This document shows positions 24,611 through 36,003 of a stretch of DNA of 64,000 bases, piece after piece (positions within the stretch are counted from its first letter, which is position 1; each line of letters opens with the position of its first letter). The stretch is from NCBI GenBank assembly GCA_028583415.1, contig CM053267.1, positions 41,900,834-41,964,833 of the forward strand. The letters are read 5' to 3'. The notes beneath the pieces were generated by a model. It was given only the letters and a program-made list of their open reading frames with translations, had not been told where the DNA came from and ran no database searches. Source of the DNA: Protea cynaroides. Its lineage: Eukaryota; Streptophyta; Magnoliopsida; Proteales; Proteaceae. A program made the position numbers and the translations under genes.

Positions 24611-27053
24611 GTATGAAAATTCCATTTGTCTTAGTATGATAATTTTATCTAAGGTTTCCCTCTTATCAGTGTTTTGAAACCAGGCCTGTTCATTGACCTC
24701 TAGAATGGAATGAATCCCAGACCAAACAAGTTGACTGTTGATCTCATGACATCATAATTATATTTTCTATACGTTCACACAAATCCTTAAGTTAATGGGT
24801 CAAGTTGGTCGAAATGACATGGTTGAGCGGTTCAAACATCCAAGCCAAATGGATCAATGAATTTTTTATATGACTTTTCCTTTTTCTTTGGGTGGGTGCA
24901 TTTGATCTTGCTGGAATGGCATGAGCTTTGGGTGGCAGGGAATGTTTGAGATAGTTAGGTATTACTGGGTTTTAAAACAGTCTTAAATAAACTGTGTAGC
25001 CCATTACTTGAACAGTGACACAATTGACTCCTGTTGGTTGGAGTGCATCCCATGACTTTGATGCCCTTAATAACACCACTACACCACTATCTGATTTGTT
25101 GTATACCTTCTGTTAATCCTGGCCATGCTAATGTATATGGATGAGTCCATTAGTCTTTAGTGAGCCCATAGTCTGATCCAATCTGACCTGCTTAAAACCT
25201 AGCCAGATCTTCCCATAGTCTTTAGTGAGCCCATTATGTCATATAAAAAATCAAAGCTGTTCTGGAGATGTTCCATAATTGGAAAATCAGCTACGTGTGG
25301 CAAGAAAAATCATGCAATGTTTCTTTTTCTTTTTTTTATTGTATGAGTGATAGACTGAGTGAATCTTTGTTGTTGCCCTGTGATTTCCCAGATTCCTACA
25401 TTTTACTAAAGCTAGTTACCTCTTGAACCTTTAACCCAGCGTAACTGCCAAAGTTTAAAAGATAATTGCTAATGATAAATAAGAAGTTAAAGATTGGATA
25501 TATATCATCTGATTAATCTAAATTTTGGTATGGAACATATTATAGGTGGGATAAAAAAATTCCATGGTTTGTGATGCCCTTCAGTATGTCTGCTATGTGA
25601 TCATTAAGACATTTAAAAGACTAAAGTCTTATCTTATTCCTTTATCACAACTGCATTGTTGTAGCTCTTGATTCAGAGTGCAGCCTAAGTGCTTTCAATC
25701 TGTGTACGGATCTCTCGGTGACACCTAATCCTATCACTCCATTCCCTTGCGCAGTTGTTTTGATCCCTGGGCTTAGCTCTTTCATTGGTGGTGTAATCTA
25801 GGCTCCGCCTTTGCTAGCCTAGTAGTGTTTGGGTTTTCTGCCCTTGTTTTGTCTATTTTGGTTGTTGCTCCGATCTTTTGATGGTTTAACTTGTTTGTGA
25901 AAAAAGATTTTTAATTACATATGTTGCCTTGTTACAATAATACTGCAAAAACTTTCTATGCTGCAAGCATCTTCTTTGAGATTCTTAATCAGTTTGGTGA
26001 ACTCCAGCCTGATGTGAGTTCTAAACAATGTTATTATTTACATGGTAGTGATTTGTTTTCTTTCCCTAGCTTTAATCAGTTACAAAGGGTGATAATCTGA
26101 TCCTAGAGTCTATACTCTTTTTTTTTTTTTTTTTTTTTTTGGTGTTTTCCTCTATATAATTTGAAGAATCATACTGAGTAGTTGTCATGTAGCTGATTAC
26201 ATTTATTTTGGAAAGGCTAGGTTGAGTTGAGTCACTGAGTTGACTTTGTTGACATTTTAGAATCTGTTGTACTCTTAACAACTTGAACAGAAATAGAAGT
26301 ATGTTGCCTGAAAAGTGGCAGACATAAGGAAAGCATGAAAGAAGGACGGAAGCCTGAACCAGGACCACCTGGTGATGATAATGATCTATGAATCCCATTA
26401 AGTAGACCTACTGCTGCATATGTAAGCTTCTAAACTGGACAGTTTTTTTTTTTTTATCTCAATTCAGTTATATATATTTTTTAACGAGTCAAAAAAGATT
26501 TTACTAATGAAAGGGAGAAACATAGCTAACTAAGGTAATATGGGGCTAGTTATAAGTGTGTGAGACCTTGCTAAAACGAATTGGAAAAAAAAAAGTAGGT
26601 GGTGGAAGACAAACATCATTATTGAGATAAATGGTTTATTCCTTTTTTTTCTTTTTTTTTCTCTTTCAAAAGTAGGAAAAGGCTACAGAAACATCAGACT
26701 GGCCCACCCAAAAAAAAGAAGAAGAAGAGAGAATTTAGATGGTTAGGCTCTTAATGAACACTTTGTTTGCTTCTTCCCTGAAAATACTAACGTGGAAGGG
26801 CTTTCTATTTTCCTTGGTCTCAATGGTTGTGGATATTTAACAGCTTCTAGTTTTATGGAAGCTTCTGGTTTTCCACGAGAAATACCCCCTCATATTTAGA
26901 AATTTGCTCTCAAACTCTTAATTATTCTGCAAATCTGAACATAGGAATGTTCATTTTGAACCTTCGACGTCATAACTTCTATCATAATTTATTCTGTGTA
27001 CCTGTAGAAATTAAAATTTGGTGATGACAATTTGGTAATAAGGAAGTTGGGAC
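24611..27053 (+). other. LIP5 introns 3, 4 and part of 5
   Basis: Intronic sequence interrupted only by exons 4 (25938-26013) and 5 (26282-about 26388). It contains T runs at 26118-26139 and 26640-26660. No further gene recognised. Confidence 0.6.
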
Positions 27054-27539
27054 TGTTAAGTTTCCAACTCAAAAGTTCGAACTAGTAAATAGAGGGACTC
27101 TCCATATATAAGACCACAAGATTCCAATTTCATTAGCAATGTTGGAATATTCCTAATACTCCCCCTCACATATAACCCCACCGTTAGGTGGTGTATATGT
27201 GGTAGTATATGTGGCAATACATGGTACTTTTCAGGTGACTGGTTCCTCTTTTTGGATGACTGATCCCTCTTTGGGTGACATATAGTCTCTCTTTTAGGTG
27301 ATTGTCCCTCTTTGGGTGACCATAGTCCCTCTTCTGTGCATCTTGCGTTTCTTTTCTGTGACTTGGCCTTTTTTTTTTTTTTTTTTTTTTTTTTCCAGGG
27401 TTATTATGAGAGGGAACCTGGAGCTTTGATACCATGTTAAGTTTCCAACTTAAAAGTTCGAACTAGTAAATGGAGGAACTCTCTATACATAAGACCACAG
27501 GATTTCAATCTCATTAACAATGTGAAACTATTCCCAATA
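27054..27539 (-). mobile_element. TRIM (terminal-repeat retrotransposon in miniature), copy A
   Basis: Two 105-bp direct repeats (27054-27158 and 27435-27539) start TGTTAAGTTTCCAACT and flank a 276-bp non-coding core. On the minus strand the core begins with TGGTATCAAAGCTC (27434-27421), a tRNA-Met primer-binding site, and ends with a polypurine tract GTGAGGGGGAG (27169-27159). Flanks GGGAC and AGGAC match in 4 of 5 bases. The core holds degenerate tandem copies of a GGGTGAC...GTCCCTCTTT unit and a long T run. It lies in LIP5 intron 5, opposite to the gene. A relative is at 62484-62920. Confidence 0.85.
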
Positions 27540-28141
27540 AGGACCAAAAGTTGAAAAGGCCATTTAAAATAGAATCCAAGGTACACAAAGATTGTTGTAT
27601 ATAATAGAGGATTTTTGGCACGAATAATGTCTCTGCTTTTTGTTTCATGGTGTCTTGCAGAAACAAACTAATCCCAGTACTAGATTAATTTTGCTTCAGT
27701 ATTAAATACTAGGGTCTCTATTTGTGGCATTTCGGTGTTTATAGAGGGAAGATGTGATAAACCCTTGTACTTGGTATTGTGAGGAATGATAACTCTGGAC
27801 AAATGTCTGAAATCTCTTTTTGAACGCTAATATTTATGGAGCCAATACCTGGATGAGTCTGGTAATGTCAGGCTAGTCTTGTGCATTCAATAGTGATAAA
27901 CCCTTGCTTTCATTCCCACGCGCATTGAATAGTGTGTGCCTCTGAGGTGGAGAATTTGAATGATCCCAGGTAACTTGGTATTTGCTCCCAGTTGCAATTT
28001 CTCATGATTGGAGTTATTAAGTAATATCTTAAAAGTGAGTACTCTTTTATATTTGTTTTAGGAAAGCTGCTTCTTAACCTAATGGTCGTTATGGAGCCAA
28101 CTGGAAGCACATTCTAATGTTCAAATGATATTCCTTTGCAG
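27540..28141 (+). other. End of LIP5 intron 5
   Basis: Intronic sequence ending in TTCCTTTGCAG at 28141. No gene of its own. Confidence 0.6.
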
Positions 28142-28798
28142 GATCTTGGATCAAGTGAAACTAATTCAATAACCATCCAGGGCCAGGAGCTGATCCATCA
28201 CCTCAGTTCCATGATAACGTCAAACACGAAGCTTCTATGAACATTATGACATCACCTCCCTCATTCCCAAATGCTGATTACCCTTGCGATTTCCATCCTC
28301 CACAGCTTAACAGGCAAAATAGTTCTGCTTACTCTCAGACATACCATCAACCCTACCCACATGAATCTCAGCAATCATTGCAAGGAAATTATCCTTCACA
28401 TGAATCATCCTATCAGACCTACTCGTATACCAATTTCCAATCTTATCCTGGTTTTACGGACAGCAGCCTTCCAACTGCTCCATCACACCATCCCTCTTAC
28501 CCCCAAGGTTCTGATGCTTCCTACTCATCAGGTAGTTCCACCAGTTTCAGGTTACCCGTCTGCAGCTCACTACACTCGTAGTATTGGGAATGAAAGCAAC
28601 AATACAGAACCAGCCCCAATTTCTGCCCAGACTTTCCATTATGACAGCAACTACCAGCCATCACCTGAAAATGTTGCTGAAGCACACAAGGCTACAAGGT
28701 TTGCTGTGGGGGCTTTGGCATTTGATGATGTGCCAGTTGCAGTGGAGTTTCTGCGAAAATCTCTTAAATTGTTGACAAATCAGTCTCCAAATCATTAG

Positions 28799-29241
28799 TT
28801 CTATTGTCCCTGTCTAAAGTCTAAACTTGTAGAAATGTGGTTTCTGGCACTGATGTGTGAGGTTTCGTATATACGGATGTGGGATCCATAGAAAATGATA
28901 GAACTCTGCATTTCAATCCCTCAACATCCGGAACACTTCATTTGTAAATTGTAACAGTAATGTTTGAGCATTGCAGCAAGCTTGGTACAAATGTTAAGAG
29001 GCATGCAGTTGGAGGGGTGGTTTCATCCATTTTTAACATAATTTGTGGTTTTCCACAATTTTGTTCACATGTATGTGATGCATGATGCAGAAAGGCAATC
29101 GTCTCTGGTAAGAAGTTTACATTAAATTCATCTTCATATGGGTTCCAGAGTTCCAGACTCCACATCAAGGTATTATTAATTATCCTGAAGTCTCATAAAT
29201 TTGAGATCATCCATTGGTATTTTGGTAGGCTTGATTTTGAG
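28799..29241 (+). other. LIP5 3' flank
   Basis: Presumed former 3' UTR and downstream sequence, non-coding on inspection. Confidence 0.5.
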
Positions 29242-29888
29242 TTTTTTTTTTTTTTTTTTTGGTAAAACAAAGTTCTATTCATTCAAAATTTGGGAACAGC
29301 CAATGGAATATGTCTTACAAAGATCTGAAATCCAAGGAGTGGAATTGGGCCAAAATACCTTCCCTGGAATATTTAAGGCCCTCCTAGCAAGGGAATTGGC
29401 CACAGAATTTGCCTCCCTTGATACATGATGAAAAGAAATAGACAACCTCCCAACAATTAACAAGATATCATTGACAATGGATTGGATTTGAATATCCTCC
29501 AAAGCATCATCGGAGGATAAGAATCGGACAACCTCCAAGCAATCAGATTTAACAATCAAATTAGTATAGCTGTTGGTAATAGCATCTTGGATTCCAGCTC
29601 TGATCGCTAAAGCTTCTCCCAGTGCCACTGTAAGAAACGGCACATCCCAAGAGAAGCAAAACAGGGTTGCCTGTGATAGATCTAATAACATAACCAATAC
29701 CACTATGTGATGTTTCCAAAGAGAAACTCCTTGATTTTTGTAAGAGTTTTACAAGTCCAGATTCGTTTCCAAATAGAAGTGGGAACAAGCTTCCATTTAG
29801 CAGATTTAGAAGTGGAAGGAGACAGAGACAGCACATTTTCCTTAGAGTTAGCAAACATATGAGGCAGATTTGATATTAAAAATGCCAT
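29242..29888 (-). pseudogene. LINE 3' end: zf-RVT and RNase H-like fragments
   Basis: Read on the minus strand, 29888-29703 encodes a piece of the zinc-binding region that follows RT in plant LINEs (SIWKRIWTCKTLTKIKEFLF). Then 29703-29275 encodes an RNase H-like domain (ALGEALAIRAGIQDAI, IVKSDCLEVVRFLSSDD, HHVSREANSVANSLARRAL). The two parts are in different frames. A T run at 29242-29260 is the poly(A) tail of the minus-strand element. The RT and endonuclease parts are absent, as usual for 5'-truncated LINE insertions. Confidence 0.82.
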
Positions 29889-30299
29889 GTTTTGTACCTT
29901 TCCAAATCAGTCTATCCGGCTTAAAGTTGGGGGTTGCTGCTATGGCTTATATATGTTCCATGGCGAAAACCGCTTCTCATGATGCAGATGGCCCACCCCA
30001 AGGACACTTCCACAAAAATAAAACAAGTGGGACTATACTTAGGAAGGTGAAAGGTAGCCTAGCAAAGACAAAAGCAGAAGAAATTGGTCCGGCCTAGCTT
30101 CACATGAACCGGCGACTATCACGCAGTGTAGACCAGAGACCATATACATACAGAAAGGTTTTTGAAGGTGAGAACAAGATCACTGGTCCAGATTCCAGAG
30201 GCAAAAAGCGAAGAGAGAACTTTAGAAAAAAGGGAGCCACCATAATAATGCTTTTACTACCATCAACAACAACCAATAGTTAAAGATTAGGTACAAAGG

Positions 30300-30569
30300 G
30301 GATCCACATCGTCTCCCGTCTAGGTTTGGGCGGGAGATTGGGCGGCCCGGATGGATGGTCGCCACCTGTTACTCGGAGGGATCCGAGCCCTCCATCCGAG
30401 CCGACCCCCCAGTCGGCTCAGCTTGTCGACTGGAGGGTCGGCTCGGATGGAGCCGACTGGGGGGTCGGTTCGGATGGAGGGTTCGGATCCCTCCGAGTGC
30501 CAGGTGGTGGCTATCAATCCAGGCCGCCCAGTCTCCCGCCCAAACCCAGGCGAGAGACGATTTCTGTTC
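30300..30569 (+). mobile_element. GC-rich foldback element, copy M3
   Basis: A 270-bp element from GGATCCACATCGTCTCCC to GAGACGATTTCTGTTC. It is flanked by a perfect 9-bp duplication GTACAAAGG (30291-30299 and 30570-30578). The same chromosomal sequence without the element, and with one GTACAAAGG, is present in unit 3 at 60807-60815. The core is a long inverted repeat of GAGGGATCCGAGCCCTCC / GCCGACCCCCCAGTCGGC-type sequence. Overlapping ORFs on both strands are artefacts of the palindrome. Confidence 0.93.
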
Positions 30570-31164
30570 GTACAAAGGGAACCTTGAATTTTGGGTTGAT
30601 ACTTACATAAAATAATCAACCAACTAACCATCATTTGGTTTTTAATACATATTTATGATCTCTATTTTCTCTCCAAAGCTCCCCGAAATAATTTTCGATA
30701 ACATTCATTTGAACCAATTTGGAGCCAAATCAGACCGATTCTGTGTTTTTAGGTATTGTTAATCAACTCGAAGAAAAGGTGATCAAGTGGGTTAATCACA
30801 TAAGATTTTTATGTAATTACTGTTGTAATCTAATTAAAAACATAGAAATAACAATATATTAATTTAATTAAATAAATTTCCTCATGTCTTTATCAGTCTT
30901 TTCCAAGGGTGGAAAACCATCCACCATCACTAAGAATAAGCTACATATAAATGTAGATTATATAATATATGGAGATAATTACAAACTACGAAGGCAAAGT
31001 AAACATTTACGTGGAGACTGAGGAAGTTAGGTGATAACTGAAATTCTGTTATATCAGGTACATGCCTCATACCTTATGACCTAGGGTCTTAGGAAATAAT
31101 TCTAGGACTGTTCTCATGCGGTTTACCCCTTCGACGTATGTTCTAATAATGCCATTTGTCCCAA

Positions 31165-31303
31165 GAATTCATCTCATCTACTTATACGTGTACCCTCCAC
31201 TGGACCATGATGCAGTGGGTGTGCGACTCCCACAGTTCCCACACTAGTTCAGTAGTTTGATGATCCAGTGCAGGGTACACGTATGTGTAGAGGAGTTAGA
31301 ACT
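31165..31303. repeat. Inverted repeat (hairpin) in unit 1
   Basis: Arms of about 40 bp containing TATACGTGTACCCTCCACTGGA on one side and TCCAGTGCAGGGTACACGTA on the other. Orthologous hairpins occur at about 37160-37290 in unit 2 and 61405-61545 in unit 3, so it predates the duplications. Probably an old small foldback transposon. Confidence 0.7.
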
Positions 31304-31305
31304 TT

Positions 31306-31988
31306 TTTCACAAAAGTTATGTAAGATGATGATGTCATTTTATTATTTATCATTTATTGCTACTTACCTTTTGTTCTCCATTCCATTCAAATGGAGCGAG
31401 TGTTCAAAGTGGCATTTGAGTGTTCAAAGTGGAAGCCACTTTTGAAGAAGATGCAAATGAAGCCATATTCGGACCATATGGTGGCTGCCGAATTCAAAGT
31501 TCATACCTAATCTTTGACGATTTTTCTGTGACAAACAAATCAAGGCATTCTTTTTTCTCTATATAAAGGGAGGAAATGAACTTTAAACATACAATACAAT
31601 AATTTAAAGCTCAAGGAAGCTTAAGAGGAGGGAGAATGATTAATTACCTTTGAGTCTTTTTTGGGTTGGATTTTTTGTATTAGGTTCGAGTTTACTTGTA
31701 AGATCTCTTAGGGTGTATGATTTTTCTGAGTAAGTATTTCTTGTGAGAATACTTGTAAAAATTGTACTGGTGAAATATCTTTATTGAGTGTGGGACCCAT
31801 GTATTGTGTTGTCAAATGTATGACTTGTACTTTTCTCTGATATAGTAAAAAAAGTTCCGTTGAGATTATCCCGTAGACATATGCTACCACAACGGTATCT
31901 GTGTCTTTACATCTTATTCATTTTTAATACTTCATATTTTTTACCATTTTGATCGTACATGCCGATTGTATGAGACATTTTTCACAAC
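31306..31988 (+). mobile_element. Solo LTR in unit 1
   Basis: About 683 bp, with ends TTTCACAAAAG... and ...TTTTTCACAAC, lie between ACTTT (31301) and ACTCT (31989). The homologous stretch in unit 2 (37291-37984) is flanked by exact ACTCT copies. Unit 3 has the uninterrupted site (GAACTCATAGGACAAATGG, about 61545). A promoter-like CTATATAAAGGG (about 31559) and the internal arrangement look like a Copia LTR. No internal coding region remains. Confidence 0.7.
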
Positions 31989-32162
31989 ACTCTCAGGACA
32001 AATGGCAATATAAACATACGTGAGAATGGTAAATCGCATGAGAATTGGCGTTAATCTTCTCAGTCCCCAGTCCCCAGTCCTCACTTTACTTTGTTTGTTC
32101 TTCATTCCCACATTATAACTGGAAGACGATCATTAATGTGACAACGTATGTTATTGGATGGA

Positions 32163-32166
<4 letters not shown>

Positions 32167-32217
<51 letters not shown>
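32167..32217. repeat. (TA)n microsatellite
   Basis: Uninterrupted TA run in unit 1. The equivalent tract in unit 2 is at 38122-38185, while unit 3 has only ATATACGTATATAG at the same place. Confidence 0.95.
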
Positions 32218-32220
<3 letters not shown>

Positions 32221-33002
32221 GGGTAGCAGACGGAATATAATATGGGTCCCACTTGAGGCCTACAAACGATTCATTCCCCACAGGCCAGCATCCCCATTCT
32301 ACGCCACATGCCCACAGGCCTACAAACGATTCCATCCGGCCACAAGCCAACATCCCCATTCTATTTTGTATTTATTTATTTATTTATTTATTTTTTTAGT
32401 TTTACCAATCTATCTTATCTGCTCAATGGGATTTTAAAACTCCAGTCTAAATCCAACCCAAACCAAACCAGTCTTTTTAGTTGGGGCAGCCAGACTCATG
32501 GCCTGGAAAATCCAATCCTAACTTGCACTTAGGATTGGACTGGACTGACCCTAATTGACCTTGATCGATAGAAAGGGGAAGGGAGATGCAAGGGTTGGGT
32601 TAGGTTGGAAAGAAGAACGAGAAGAGGAAGAAGATAAAACCGAGCTTAGCTCACAGCCTCAAACCTGGCCCGGTTCGGCCCTGATTTAGGACCATAAATT
32701 TTCATCATTTACCTGCCCTCAAGTTTATGGAATCTCAACCTAGGCCCTGTTGGAGCTCAGGGCAGGCCAAGTTGGGACTCAGGTTGACAGGCCAAACTTG
32801 CACCCTTAGGAAGAAAGGGGTAGAGATTACCTTAAGGCACAATATAAGATATGAGAATCAAACCCATGACCTCCACATGGATGCCTGTACCCAACTGGTA
32901 GGACCCCAATTAATCTAACTGTTTTTGTTGGCGCATGGTATGGATTGACTAGCATGCTTTATTCCAAGAATAACTCTAATATTATTTCATTCTTGCCGAC
33001 CA

Positions 33003-33332
33003 CTAAGTTTTTGTTTGTTTGTAAGGAGAATTAAAGGGAAGGGAAGTGAAAATTTTTTAACTTTAAAATGAAACTTTTGTAATGATACAGCACATGCTAT
33101 CACATTACTATGTAACTAATTCCAAATAATTCATATTTAGTTATTGCATCCAAATCCCTTGTATTTGAAAAGGAAAATAAATTTTACATCTTACAATTAT
33201 TATTACAAAATATATTAAGAAATTTAGGTAGTTTATACAATTATGTTATGTTAATACTATAAAAGTTTCCTTTTAAAGTTAAATTTTTTCACTTCCTTTC
33301 CCTTCAATTCTCCTTGCAACCAAACAAAGCTT
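33003..33332. mobile_element. AT-rich MITE in unit 1
   Basis: The left arm TTTGTTTGTAAGGAGAATTAAAGGGAAGG-like sequence is the inverse of the right arm CCTTTCCCTTCAATTCTCCTTGCAACCAAACAAA. The orthologous element in unit 2 is at about 38934-39248, so insertion predates the unit 1/unit 2 split. Non-coding. The target duplication is unclear (TAA-like). Confidence 0.65.
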
Positions 33333-33720
33333 AAAGAAAAAACGTAAAAAGAGAAAGAGGGAGAGAAAAGAATTCCGCCTTTTATTGACTTATTCCAAAA
33401 TACAAACAAAGAAACACCACCCCCTCTTCCTTGCACTGAAGTTCTATTCTGATAAGTTCTCCCACTCTATATATTATTTAGGAAATCCCATATATTTATA
33501 TGTATTCACTTTCTCTCTCTTCAATTCCCCTTGCAATCAAACAAATTTAAAGAAAGAGCGTAAAAAGAGAAAGAGGGAGAGAAAAAAATTCCACCTTTTA
33601 TTGACCTATTCCAAAATACAAACAAGGAAACACCACCCCCTCTTCCCTGCACTAAAGTTATATTCTGATAAGTTCTCCCACTCTATATATTATTTAGAGA
33701 TCCCATATATTTATATGTAT
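33318..33720 (+). repeat. Tandem duplication of about 210 bp
   Basis: The stretch from AAAGAAAAAACGTAAAAAGAG (about 33333) to ATTTATATGTA (about 33505) is repeated at about 33550-33720 with a few changes (both contain CACCACCCCCTCTTCC and GATAAGTTCTCCCACTC). This is private to unit 1. Confidence 0.8.
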
Positions 33721-34658
33721 GTGAACATGAAACGGTTAGAGGAATACGACTAAAGAAGATGTGGTGACATTGTTTAGTGTCGTGGTGTGATTGATCTCAA
33801 TAGATGACCAGCTGCATGTGGAATTGAAAGTCATTAGAATCGATTAAATAGTTAGTTTGTAGCCCTACATAAAGAGGGAGAATGTAAGATTTAGGATATG
33901 CAGGAATTAATGGAGTTGTTGTCTCCTTCCTTTCTTTGAGTTTCTTTTAGAGACTTGTTCTGGAGTTTAGTCTTGAACTCGAATCAAGACAGTTCGATCC
34001 AAAATTCAGATCAGAACACTTATGATCATTTCCTCTCTCCTCTCAAGTCTCGAGCCTCCGGTTTCCACCACAAAGTAAACAATTCACTACCTAGCATCAC
34101 TGCAAGAGGATTGAAGGAGTGATGACTCTCCAAGGAGATAATCTTGTTGTTTCTGAACAGAAGCTTGAGAGGATGCTCTGCATGAAAGGGAGGCAAAGGA
34201 GAGACTAGCTATGCCAACAACTCTGAGGCTCAGGTTCAACCCTCTTTGCTCCCCAATTCCTGTTCCCCTCCTTTCACACTTAGATACATACATGTTCTTA
34301 CCGAATTAATGTTCTTGATTTTTTTAAAACATGGTTCCATGGCCACCACTTCCCTCTCTCCAGGCTAACTAGCCAACTAACTCATCCAATTAAACTTTTT
34401 TTTTTTTTGACTTCTTATTCTATTGGGAAGGGGTACCATAAGACACAACGTGAAGACAGGGAAATCAAATCCATGACCTCTTAAATGGCTGTACTCAATC
34501 GAAAAGATAAATAACCAATTGTGCAAGGCTGTTCACATCCCAAATATATTCACATGATAATGTTTCTATCTTCTTGGTATAGATGGGTTTCTTTAAATAT
34601 CTCTCCTCTTTTTTCCTATCTTTTTTATTTTATTTTTGGAGCAACTTAGCATGTCATA

Positions 34659-34690
34659 TTATGATGATGATGATGATGATGATGATAATG
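34659..34690. repeat. (GAT)n microsatellite
   Basis: A run of ATG/GAT triplets just upstream of IAMT1 copy A exon 2; copy B has only a few units at the same place. Confidence 0.85.
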
Positions 34691-35760
34691 GTTTGGTAAA
34701 AAAATGTAGGTAAAACAAACTCGATCGTTGCTGCACCTGCTGGAGAGGACGCTGGACAGGGTGCAACTACAGTCCCCTGAGACTCCATTTGCGGTGGCGG
34801 ATCTTGGGTGTTCATGCGGCGGCAACACCATCTACATCGTTGACGTCATCATCAAGCACATCTCCAAACGCTACGAAACCAACGGCTACGATCCCCCGGA
34901 GTTTTCTGCCTTCTTCTCCGACCTCCCGTCTAATGACTTCAATACCCTCTTCCAGCTTCTCCCTCCCTTGGCCATCAACGGCGCAGCATGGAGGAATGCC
35001 TCGCCGCTGACGGCCACCGCTCTTACTTCTCTGCCGGTGTTCCTGGTTCTTTCTACAGGCGTCTGTTTCCGGCCAGATCCATCGATGTCTTCTACTCAGC
35101 TTTCTCTTTGCATTGGCTCTCTCAAGTTTCATTTCATTCTTTCATTTGTGGTCGTCTGATTGGTCAAAATGTCACCGAACTGATAAATTTTGCGTTTACC
35201 AGGTGCCGGAGATCGTGATGGATAAGAGATCACAGGCTTATAACAAGGGAAGGGTATTTATCCACGGTGCAGGTGAGAGCACAGTTAATGCTTACAAGAA
35301 GCAATTCCAAACGGACTTAGAAGGGTTCCTGAGGTCACGTTCACATGAGATGAAGAAGGGTGGGTCCAAGTTTCTCGTTTGGTTGGGGAGAACCTCCGTA
35401 GACCCATTTGATCAAGGTGGGGCCTGCTTGCTCTTTGGGACCCACTTTCAAGACTCCTGGGATGATCTCGTCCAAGAAGTATATTCCTAATCTCAATCTA
35501 TCTGACTCAAAAGATTCTGATCCGACATTCTCCATTGCATCATGGTTTTCTGTTTAAACCAGACGGTACTGATTCTCATGCAGGGTCTGGTAGAGAGTGA
35601 GAAACGTGACAGCTTCAATATGCCAGTGTATGCGCCGAGCCTTCAAGACTTCAAGGAGGTAGTGGAAGTAGACGGCTCGTTTGCCATTAACAAGCTGGAG
35701 GTTTTAGGAGGTGGTAGGACTCTTGTTGTTAGCCAACCAGATGACGAGGCAGAAGTGGGC

Positions 35761-36003
35761 GAACAGAAATCGTCTCCCGCCTGGGTTTGGGCGGGAGATT
35801 GGGCGGTTTAGATGGATGGCCGCCACCTGGCACTCGGAGGAATCCGAGTCCTTCATCAGAGCCGACCCCCCAGTCGACAAGCTAAGCCGACTGGGGGGTC
35901 GGCTCGGATGGAGGGCTCGGATCCCTCCGAATGCCAGGTGACGGCCATCCATCCGGACCACCCAGTCTCCCGCCCAAACCCAGGCGGGAGACGATGTGGA
36001 TCC
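35761..36003 (-). mobile_element. GC-rich foldback element, copy M4, in IAMT1 copy A exon 4
   Basis: A 243-bp element in reverse orientation relative to M3: it starts GAACAGAAATCGTCTCCC and ends GAGACGATGTGGATCC. It is flanked by GAAGTGGGC (35752-35760) and GAGGTGGGC (36004-36012), 8 of 9 matching. End hairpins are strong: left TCTCCCGCC/GGCGGGAGA, right GTCTCCCGCC/GGCGGGAGAC. Copy B exon 4 gives the uninterrupted sequence (around 49028). With the 9-bp duplication it adds 252 bp, a multiple of three, but it carries a stop. Confidence 0.93.

Larger units (their letters stand above)
17394..28798 (+). pseudogene. LIP5: LIP5/VTA1-like gene, disrupted
   Basis: Six colinear exons match plant LIP5, the VTA1 orthologue that activates the ESCRT ATPase SKD1/VPS4 at multivesicular bodies. 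Exon 1 17394-17487 (NEPSKLLLPYYQRANKLQKH). Exon 2 about 22384-22487 (LYAMERALKIPDQKERTKTT). Exon 3 24502-24610 (DKKSL, stop, LGPEDNLYVEGFAL). Exon 4 25938-26013 (NTAKTFYAASIFFEILNQF). Exon 5 26282-about 26388 (LEQK, stop, KY...). Exon 6 28142-28798, ending in the VSL domain (FHYDSNYQPSPENVAEA, FAVGALAFDDV). Lesions: a Copia element in the first codons of exon 2; CAG/CAA to TAG in exons 3 and 5; TGG to TGA in exon 5; one-base deletions in exon 3 (about 24577) and exon 5; AA instead of AG before exons 4 and 5; frameshifts in exon 6 near 28180 and 28535. It is not functional. Confidence 0.93.

Noticed and set aside
30320..30634. Five overlapping ORFs, Arg/Pro/Ser-rich
   Set aside because: Same cause, foldback element M3; the palindrome gives similar peptides on both strands.
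34646..35132. Minus-strand ORFs opposite IAMT1 copy A exon 2
   Set aside because: Antisense shadows of a GC-rich coding exon whose plus-strand reading matches IAMT1.
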